Position numbers and translations under genes: made by a program. Of a DNA stretch of 50,501 bases, positions 44,634 to 50,501 are shown one piece after another. Positions within the stretch are counted from its first letter, which is position 1; every line of letters begins with the position of its first letter. Under the pieces are notes generated by a model. It saw only the letters and a list, made by a program, of their open reading frames with translations, did not search any database and was not told where the DNA came from. The DNA lies in contig DASYMJ010000266.1 of assembly GCA_036009105.1 (NCBI GenBank), forward strand, positions 1 through 50,501. Direction: 5' to 3'. The stretch is from JAFAVZ01 sp036009105. Lineage in GTDB: Bacteria > Acidobacteriota > Thermoanaerobaculia > Gp7-AA8.

Positions 44634-46973
44634 GTGTACCGATCATTCCTCACTGTAGCGGCATTGGTCTTTCTTGCACTCACTGCCCCCGGCGCGCGCG
44701 GCGAGGCCGCGCCGCGGCGGCCCTCCGGCGTCCGCGTGCTGGCCACGTTTCAGGGGCCGGAGGGGAACAGCGGCAGTACGGTGCTCACCCTCACCTTCCA
44801 GCGCACCAACGCCGATCAGACCGCGGCCACGGGCGACTACCAGACCATCGACGGCACCGCCACCGTGGCGGACAACGACTACAAGCCGGTGAGCGGCACG
44901 TTCACCATCCCCGCTTTCCAGACCACGAGCAACCCCATCCCCATCGAGATCATCGGCGACACGAAAGTCGAGAACGACGAGTCGTTCACCCTCGCCGTGA
45001 GCAACGTGCAGGGCACGCAGCTCATCGATCCCGGCCCGTACACGTTCACCATCCTCAACGATGACGCGCCGGTGATCCGGGTGAGCGACGCGACGGCGAA
45101 GGAAGGCGACGCCGGGACGACGCCGCTGACCTTCACCGTCACGCTGGTGACCCCGGCCGCGATCCCCGTGCAGGTGGCGTACTCCACCACGCCCGGAACG
45201 GCGACGGCGGGGCAGGACTACCAGAGCGTCGACAGCACGCTCACCTTCGCGCCGGGCGAAACGCAGAAGACGATCACGGTCGACGTCCTGGGCGACACCC
45301 TCTTCGAGGCCAACGAGACGCTGACCCTCAACGCAACGCCGAGCAACGGCGGCGCGCGGGTCACCGCGACGGGCACCATCACGAACGACGACCGCGTCCC
45401 CGCGGCCACGGTGCGCATCGTCAGCGGCAACGGCCAGGGCGCGCGCCTGGGGCAGCCGCTGGCCCAGCCGCTGGTGATCGAGGTGCTGAACGCGAACGGC
45501 GCGCCGTCCGTGGGCGACGTCGTGCAGTGGCGGGTCACGAAAGGGGCGGCCACGCTCAACCCGAGCACGAGCACGACGAATGCGCAGGGGCGGGCCAGCA
45601 TCACCGTGACGCCGACCAGCGTCGGCACGATCGAGGTGCAGGCCGTGGTCGGCAACCTCGCGGCGGCCATCTTCACCATCAACGCCACCACCTCCTTCGC
45701 CGATCGGGCCACCGGTCCGGTGGCGGTGCCGATCGCGCGCGTGCTGGACCAGATCTGCGCGCGCAACGAGAACGACGGTTTCGCGCCGGTCTGCAACGCG
45801 CTCTCGCAGGTAGGCGACGGGCAGCTCACCTCGGTGCTGGAGCACGTGGCGCCGCAGCAGTCGGGCGCGCAGTCGAAGGTGGCCAGCGAGGTGGTCTCGG
45901 TCGTCGCCGCCGGCGTCGGCTCGCGCCTCGCCGCTTTGCGCAGCGGCGCGGAGCGTTTCTCCGTCAACCGCCTCTCCCTGACCATCGACGGCCGGCCGGT
46001 GCCGGTCGCCGCGCTGGCGAACGCGCTGCTGCCCCTTACAAAAGGCATGACCAGCGCCGCGGACGAGCCGGAGGCAGACTTCAACGGCTGGTCGGCCTTC
46101 CTCAGCGGCGACCTCGGCTCGGGCAAGCGCATCGCGCGGGACGGCCAGCTCGGCTTCGACCTGAAGACGCGCGGGCTGATGTTCGGCGTCGACCGCCTGG
46201 TGCGCGACACCGTGGTGGGCGTCTCCGCCAACGTGATGAAGCTCGACTCCACGCTGAGCGACTCCGCCGGCTCGCTCGATACGAAGGGCTATGCGCTGAC
46301 CCTCTACGCCAGCCGCGGCGACCTCTTCGCCGGCACCGCCGCCCCGGCCACCGCCGGCAGCGGCATGCGCTACGACGGTGTGCATCTCGACGGCAGCCTC
46401 ACCTTCGGCCGCAACCGCTACGACGCCGAGCACGTTGTGGACATCCCGCTGCTGCCGAGCTCCCGCGCCCGCAGCAGCAACGACGCGAACGTTTTCGCGC
46501 TCTCCGGCGTGACCGGCATCGACGCGCACAGCGGCAAGACCGACTTCGACCTCACCCTCGGCGGCACCTGGTCGAAGGCGCAGATCGACGACCTCACCGA
46601 GACCGGCAGCGGCCCGCTCATCCTCTTCGTGGAAGGGCACGACGTGGAGTCGCTCACCGCCACGGGCGGCTTCAACGTGCGCACCGCATGGCCGGTGCCG
46701 TTCGGCATCCTGCAGCCGAGCGTCCGCGCCGAGCTGGTGCACGAGTTCAAGAGCGGCGCGCGGCTGGTCACGGCGCGCTTCCTGCGCGACCGCCTCGGCA
46801 CCTCCTTCACCATCCCGCTCGACCAGCCCGACCCGACGTACGGCAAGCTCGGCGCCGGCCTGCAGGCGGTGTTCGAGCGCGGCTTCTCCGCGCACCTCGA
46901 ATACACGCAGGACGTCTCGCGCTCGGACCTCCACTTCCGGACCGTACAATTGAACATCTCCAAATCGTTCTGA
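44634..46973 (+). CDS. Calx-beta/Ig-like surface protein with autotransporter-type outer-membrane barrel
   Basis: 779 residues from GTG 44634, with GGGAGG 5 bases before it. Signal peptide to about residue 24. Two Calx-beta-like repeats (about 30-145 and 146-260; each ends in an NDD motif, the second with ATAGQDYQSVDSTLTFAPGE). A bacterial Ig-like domain follows (about 260-355; VVQWRVTKGAATLNPSTS and AQGRASITVTP), then a linker with two Cys (about 378-390). The last about 300 residues are a 12-strand-like barrel ending VQLNISKSF with terminal Phe, the outer-membrane targeting signal. First gene of an operon with two caspase-domain genes (2-base gap to the next). Confidence 0.87.
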   Translation: MYRSFLTVAALVFLALTAPGARGEAAPRRPSGVRVLATFQGPEGNSGSTVLTLTFQRTNADQTAATGDYQTIDGTATVADNDYKPVSGTFTIPAFQTTSNPIPIEIIGDTKVENDESFTLAVSNVQGTQLIDPGPYTFTILNDDAPVIRVSDATAKEGDAGTTPLTFTVTLVTPAAIPVQVAYSTTPGTATAGQDYQSVDSTLTFAPGETQKTITVDVLGDTLFEANETLTLNATPSNGGARVTATGTITNDDRVPAATVRIVSGNGQGARLGQPLAQPLVIEVLNANGAPSVGDVVQWRVTKGAATLNPSTSTTNAQGRASITVTPTSVGTIEVQAVVGNLAAAIFTINATTSFADRATGPVAVPIARVLDQICARNENDGFAPVCNALSQVGDGQLTSVLEHVAPQQSGAQSKVASEVVSVVAAGVGSRLAALRSGAERFSVNRLSLTIDGRPVPVAALANALLPLTKGMTSAADEPEADFNGWSAFLSGDLGSGKRIARDGQLGFDLKTRGLMFGVDRLVRDTVVGVSANVMKLDSTLSDSAGSLDTKGYALTLYASRGDLFAGTAAPATAGSGMRYDGVHLDGSLTFGRNRYDAEHVVDIPLLPSSRARSSNDANVFALSGVTGIDAHSGKTDFDLTLGGTWSKAQIDDLTETGSGPLILFVEGHDVESLTATGGFNVRTAWPVPFGILQPSVRAELVHEFKSGARLVTARFLRDRLGTSFTIPLDQPDPTYGKLGAGLQAVFERGFSAHLEYTQDVSRSDLHFRTVQLNISKSF

Positions 46974-46975
46974 CC

Positions 46976-48481
46976 ATGCGCTCCCTGGCCATCCCGCTGT
47001 TGCTCCTGCTCGCGTTGCCCGCCACCGCGCAAACGAACCTCAGCGCGGACGACCTCGCGCTGGTCGACTGCCGCCTGCCGCCGAAGCAGCGGCGCATCGG
47101 CGGCAGGACGTACACCGTCGCGGGCAAGGCCGTGCGCACGACCGCGGTCGACTGCCGCATCCGCGGCGGCGACTACACCGCGTACGACCGCGGCAACTAC
47201 GCGAATTCGCTGAAGGTGTGGCTCGCCGCAGCGGAGAAAGGCGACCACGACGCGGAGTACTACGTCGGCAAGATCTACGAAGGCGTCCTCGGCACGCCGC
47301 CCGATTACAAGTCCGCCGCGCTCTGGTACCAGAAGGCCGCCGACGCGAACCACAGCGCCTCGCAGTTCGCCCTCGGCTCGCTGTACGAGAAAGGCCTCGG
47401 CGTGCCGGAAGACGGCGCGAAGGCGTTCAAGCTCTATCGCCAGGCGGCGGGCCTGCCCGACAACTACATCATCGTGGAGAGCGGCAAGTACGAGGCTCTC
47501 GAACAGGCCGCCGAGGATCTCGCTCTACGCGTGCAGGAGATTGATGAGCTGCAGCGCCAGCTCGACGAGTTGCGCAAGCAGCAGACGCAGGACGAGAAGC
47601 GCAAAGGCGAGCTGCAGAAACAACTCGACGAGCAGAAGCGCAAGGCCGACGCGCAGAAGGCGGACCTGGCGAAGCTGCGCGGCCAGGTGCGCTCCCTCGC
47701 CGCGACGGCCGCCGCCAGACCTGCCGCGACTCCAGCGACCGCAAAGGGCACCCTCGGCAAGTTCTATGCGCTGGTCATCGGCAACAGCCAGTACGAGCGC
47801 CTCGCGCCGGTGCCCTCCGCCGAGCGCGATGCGAAAGCGATGGCGGCGGTGCTGCGGGAGCAGTACGGCTTCGACGTGACGCTGCTCCTCAACGCGAAGA
47901 GCGCGAAGATTCTCTCCACGTTGTATGAGCTGAGCCAGTCGCTGGCCGAGAACGACAACCTCATCGTCTTCTACGCCGGCCACGGCAAGCGCGACCTGCG
48001 CAACCGGCGCGGCTGGTGGCTGGCCGCCGATGCAGCCGCGGACGCGGAGGCGCGCACGAACTGGATCCCGAATCAGGAGGTGAGCGACCGCCTCTCGCTC
48101 ATCCCGGCGCGGCACATCCTGGTGCTGGCCGACGCCTCGTACGTCGGCGACATCACGCGCGGCGCGCCGCAGCCGGAGCCGCAGAACCTCTCTGCCGCGC
48201 AATGGGCGAAGTACGTCGACGCCACCAGGCGCCGCCGGGCGCGGCTCGCCCTCTCCTCGGGCGCCGACGAGCCGGCGGCCGGCGCGAACGGGACCTCGCC
48301 CTTCACCGCCTCGCTGATCGAGGCGCTGATGCGGCAGCAGGGCGTCTTCCCCGCCTCCCGCCTCCATCGAGACGTCGTCAACGCGCTGACCGGCGACGAG
48401 CACGTCAGCGCGGTGCCGACGTATGCGCCGCTGCAGTCCGCCTTCCATGACGGCGTCGACTTCCTCTTCGAGCGCAAATGA
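46976..48481 (+). CDS. secreted Sel1-repeat/coiled-coil pseudocaspase
   Basis: 501 residues. Signal peptide 1-19 (MRSLAIPLLLLLALPATAQ), a Cys32/Cys60 pair, two Sel1-like repeats (about 93-160), a charged coiled coil (about 172-242), an Ala/Pro linker, and a C14 caspase domain (262-501; KFYALVIGNSQYERLAPVPS). The catalytic His336 is kept in FYAGHG. At the cysteine position the sequence is LADASYVGD, so Ser388 stands where the downstream protein has Cys in IADSCYSG. It should not act as a cysteine protease. Predicted periplasmic. ATG 46976 is 2 bases after the previous stop; the end overlaps the next gene by ATGA. Confidence 0.88.
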   Translation: MRSLAIPLLLLLALPATAQTNLSADDLALVDCRLPPKQRRIGGRTYTVAGKAVRTTAVDCRIRGGDYTAYDRGNYANSLKVWLAAAEKGDHDAEYYVGKIYEGVLGTPPDYKSAALWYQKAADANHSASQFALGSLYEKGLGVPEDGAKAFKLYRQAAGLPDNYIIVESGKYEALEQAAEDLALRVQEIDELQRQLDELRKQQTQDEKRKGELQKQLDEQKRKADAQKADLAKLRGQVRSLAATAAARPAATPATAKGTLGKFYALVIGNSQYERLAPVPSAERDAKAMAAVLREQYGFDVTLLLNAKSAKILSTLYELSQSLAENDNLIVFYAGHGKRDLRNRRGWWLAADAAADAEARTNWIPNQEVSDRLSLIPARHILVLADASYVGDITRGAPQPEPQNLSAAQWAKYVDATRRRRARLALSSGADEPAAGANGTSPFTASLIEALMRQQGVFPASRLHRDVVNALTGDEHVSAVPTYAPLQSAFHDGVDFLFERK

Positions 48482-50298
48482 CCGTCCTCCCCGAGATCGA
48501 GAGCCGCTTCGACGTGCTGGCGAAGCTGGGCGAGGGGGGGATGGGCTGTGTCTACAAAGTGCGGCACCGCGACCTGGACGAGGTGCAGATCGTCAAGACG
48601 CTGCAGGCGCACCTCAGCGGGAACGAGGAGCTGCGCAACCGCTTCATCAACGAGGCCCGGCGCGGCATGCGCCTGCGCCATCCGCACATCGCCGGCGTGC
48701 ACGACTTCCAGATCTGCTCGGACGGCACCGGCTTCATCGTGATGGAGTACGTGCACGGCCTCAACCTGCGCGACATGCTCAACATGCGCGGGCCGCTGCC
48801 GCTGGCCACGGTCGGCGAGATCGCGGTGCAGACCCTCGATGCGCTCGCTTATCTGCACGACGAGAAGTTCGTGCACCGCGACATCTCGCCGGACAACCTG
48901 ATGCTGGCCACCATGCCGGACGGCCGCCCCTTCGTGAAGCTCATCGACCTCGGTATCTCCAAGTCGCTGGAGGCCGGGCCGATGAACAAGACCGCCACCG
49001 GCCTCTTCCTCGGCAAAGTGCTCTACGCCTCGCCCGAGCAGTTCGGCGGCGACCTCGACGGCCGCAGCGACCTTTATTCCTTTGGCATCGTGCTCTACAA
49101 GCTACTGACCAATGCCGATCCGTTCACGGGCGAGAACCACTTCCAGATCATGGCCGCGCATCTCCAACTGCCGCCGCGGCCGTTCGAGGAGGCCGCGCCC
49201 GGCGTGCACGTGCCGGAGGCGGTGCAGCAGGTGATCTTCCGCGCGCTGGAGAAGGATCGCGACAAGCGCTACGCGAACGCGGCGGAGTTCCGCGCCGCGG
49301 TACAGGAAGCCTTCGATCTCGACGACATCAGGCCGATCACGGTCGCCACCCGGCCGGCAATCACGCGCCTGGACACGACGCTGGTGACCACGCCGCCGCT
49401 GGCTCCCGCCACGATGGCGGCAACGACCATGGTCGATGTGGCCCCTCACCCCGGCGCTTTCCCCGCGCCCGGGGAGAGGGTGCCGAAGGCGGGTAAGGGG
49501 CGCCTCCTCTTGCCCATCGTGGCCGCCGTGGTCGTACTGCTGGCCGTCGCCGGATACCTCATGTGGCAGCGCATGCAAACCGCGCAGCTCGCCGCTTACG
49601 GCAAGTTCCGGGCGGTGGTCATCGGGGAGAGCGACTATCGCAAGTGGGAGCGGCTGGAGATGGCGGCCAACGACGCGCGCGACGTGGCGCAGGTGCTGAA
49701 GACGAAGTATGGCTATGACGTCACGCTCCTGGAGAACGCCACCAGCCGGCAGATCCTCGACGCGCTCAGAGCGAGCCGCAAGCAGCTGACCAGGCAGGAC
49801 AACCTCCTCGTCTACTATGCCGGCCACGGCGCGCTGCTGGAAGACAAGGGTTACTGGAAGCCGGTCGATGCCGACTTCGACATGACGAACTGGATCTCGC
49901 CGGCCCTCATACGCGACGTGCTGCTCGACCACCCCGCCCGCCGCACCCTCATCATCGCCGACTCCTGCTACAGCGGCGCCCTGGCCCGCGGCACGCTGCC
50001 CGCCACCACCGAAGCCGGCCGGCGCGAGAAGCGCGCGCGCATCGTGATCAGCTCCGGCGGCAACGCGCCGGTCATCGACTCCGGCGACGGGAAGCACTCC
50101 CTCTTCACCGGCGCCCTGCTGGCCGTCCTGAACGATCCGCCGCGCAAGCCGCTGGACGTGCAGCAGCTCTTCGAGCGGGTGCGGGAGCGCGTCATCGACT
50201 CGGCGCGGCGCACCGGCCGGGAGCAGCAGCCCGAGCTCGCCGTGATGGCGGACGTGGGCGACGAGGGCGGCTCGTTTTTCTTCGTGGCGAAGCGTTGA
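48478..50298 (+). CDS. Ser/Thr protein kinase - transmembrane - caspase (C14) fusion
   Basis: 606 residues. Kinase domain 10-285: GEGGMGCVY loop, Lys40, Glu59, HRDISPDN (133-140; Ser for the usual Lys, Asp135 kept), DLG for DFG (157-159), SPEQ. The linker (about 321-341) is encoded by a repeat-like sequence. One membrane helix (about 343-362, LLLPIVAAVVVLLAVAGYLM) leads to a C14 domain (370-606; FRAVVIGESDY) with His450 in YYAGHG and Cys497 in ADSCYSGA, both intact. With the kinase in the cytoplasm, the caspase faces the periplasm, where the upstream pseudocaspase should also be. ATGA overlap means coupled translation. Confidence 0.92.
   Translation: MTVLPEIESRFDVLAKLGEGGMGCVYKVRHRDLDEVQIVKTLQAHLSGNEELRNRFINEARRGMRLRHPHIAGVHDFQICSDGTGFIVMEYVHGLNLRDMLNMRGPLPLATVGEIAVQTLDALAYLHDEKFVHRDISPDNLMLATMPDGRPFVKLIDLGISKSLEAGPMNKTATGLFLGKVLYASPEQFGGDLDGRSDLYSFGIVLYKLLTNADPFTGENHFQIMAAHLQLPPRPFEEAAPGVHVPEAVQQVIFRALEKDRDKRYANAAEFRAAVQEAFDLDDIRPITVATRPAITRLDTTLVTTPPLAPATMAATTMVDVAPHPGAFPAPGERVPKAGKGRLLLPIVAAVVVLLAVAGYLMWQRMQTAQLAAYGKFRAVVIGESDYRKWERLEMAANDARDVAQVLKTKYGYDVTLLENATSRQILDALRASRKQLTRQDNLLVYYAGHGALLEDKGYWKPVDADFDMTNWISPALIRDVLLDHPARRTLIIADSCYSGALARGTLPATTEAGRREKRARIVISSGGNAPVIDSGDGKHSLFTGALLAVLNDPPRKPLDVQQLFERVRERVIDSARRTGREQQPELAVMADVGDEGGSFFFVAKR
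49439..49500. repeat. CCCCTCACCCC-type palindromic repeat inside the kinase-caspase gene
   Basis: Starts near CCCCTCACCCCGGCGC, with CCCCGCGCCCGGGG at its core and GGTAAGGGGC at the end, giving nested inverted segments. It is read in frame as the juxtamembrane linker (APHPGAFPAPGERVPKAGKG) just before the membrane helix. Only one copy is in this window, so its repeat status rests on its palindromic form. Confidence 0.5.
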
Positions 50299-50302
50299 GC
50301 GC

Positions 50303-50501
50303 TCAGCGGCCGGCGGCGCTGAGCTTCGGCTGGTCCGCCGCGAGCACGGCCTGACGGACCAGATCGGCCCGCCGCTGCGTCTCCTCCGCCTCCGTCAAGA
50401 GCCCGCCGCTCTCCGCATCATGCGTCTGCCGCAGGTGCTCGGCCGCCTGCCGCACCAGCATGACCCGCTCCTCCAGCGCGCGGATGGCGTTCCAGAGCGA
50501 G
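50303..50501 (-). CDS. C-terminus of a CheB-like chemotaxis methylesterase family protein (partial)
   Basis: Only the last 65 codons are in the window, closed by TGA at 50303-50305: SLWNAIRALEERVMLVRQA, then AEHLRQTHDAESGG, LLTEAEETQRRADLVRQAVLAADQ and a short tail. This helical tail (ALW.A.RALEE...L.R..AE, then a second helix) resembles the C-terminal extension of stand-alone CheB-type proteins. The catalytic domain is off the window, so the call is tentative. It is convergent with the caspase-kinase gene, with a 4-base gap. Confidence 0.5.
   Translation of the reverse strand, partial: SLWNAIRALEERVMLVRQAAEHLRQTHDAESGGLLTEAEETQRRADLVRQAVLAADQPKLSAAGR

Noticed and set aside
44643..46949. A 768-codon minus-strand open frame opposite the barrel protein
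   Set aside because: Shadow frame rich in Arg, Val and His; the plus-strand protein has a signal peptide, domains and a barrel.

Overview
The window is GC-rich, gene-dense bacterial DNA from a diderm. It encodes an outer-membrane barrel, lipoproteins and SPOR/RlpA, LPS-type nucleotidyltransferase enzymes and ClpB. The VWA-domain protein at 6931-7992 belongs to a family typical of Acidobacteriota. The HAIR operator on clpB, the S1/P1 nuclease, the PSMA-like M28 peptidase and the caspase-kinase fusion also fit a deep-branching Acidobacteriota-like lineage. Assignment to that phylum is an inference. I see no plasmid, phage, IS or CRISPR signature; this is chromosomal housekeeping DNA with a few accessory genes.

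Layout. 1-6.5 kb: gpmI, a small DUF4177 protein and a glycerophosphodiesterase on the minus strand; then a long repeat-bearing response regulator, a PduO-type cobalamin adenosyltransferase, an S1/P1 nuclease and a small secreted protein. 6.5-10.7 kb: tRNA-Pro, the VWA protein, a fused KipI/KipA-like protein and an RNase II/R-type nuclease. 10.7-13.8 kb: pantothenate cluster (deoxynucleoside kinase, panB, panC, panD; minus strand). 13.8-16.4 kb: two overlapping M16 peptidases. 16.4-21.4 kb: mtnA, gap-pgk, a CYTH phosphohydrolase/cyclase and a sugar nucleotidyltransferase. 21.4-29.7 kb: GAF histidine kinase, ndk, rlpA/purB, an FtsB-like protein, a PSMA-like peptidase and a DUF433/DUF5615 toxin-antitoxin pair. 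29.7-37.1 kb: asparagine synthase, cupredoxin lipoprotein, GT39-type glycosyltransferase, clpB and a broken VapBC pair. 37.1-44.5 kb: two-subunit fumarase, aspartase-like lyase, thpR, rlmN, a DNA glycosylase, tRNA-Cys and an AroDE-like fusion with a dead dehydratase half. 44.6-50.3 kb: a tight three-gene operon joining a Calx-beta/autotransporter-barrel protein, a secreted Sel1-pseudocaspase and a Ser/Thr kinase-TM-caspase protein. The window ends in the C-terminus of a CheB-like protein.

The three-gene caspase operon is the best candidate for an undescribed system. From signal peptide and membrane topology, one member sits in the outer membrane, one in the periplasm, and one spans the inner membrane with its kinase inside and its caspase outside. 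The periplasmic caspase has Ser where catalytic Cys is expected; the kinase-linked one keeps His and Cys.

Two features run through the whole window. First, intergenic regions are full of palindromic elements of several families: GC palindromes, about 100-bp VSS-stop elements, and hairpins whose arms are tandem 7-bp units with a different unit at different loci. Several supply the last codons and stop of the neighbouring gene, and two are read in frame inside proteins. Second, many genes lack a Shine-Dalgarno sequence and have a -10 hexamer (TATACT-like) about 6-10 bases before the start codon, which predicts leaderless mRNAs. Several divergent gene pairs share overlapping or nearby -10 boxes on both strands.
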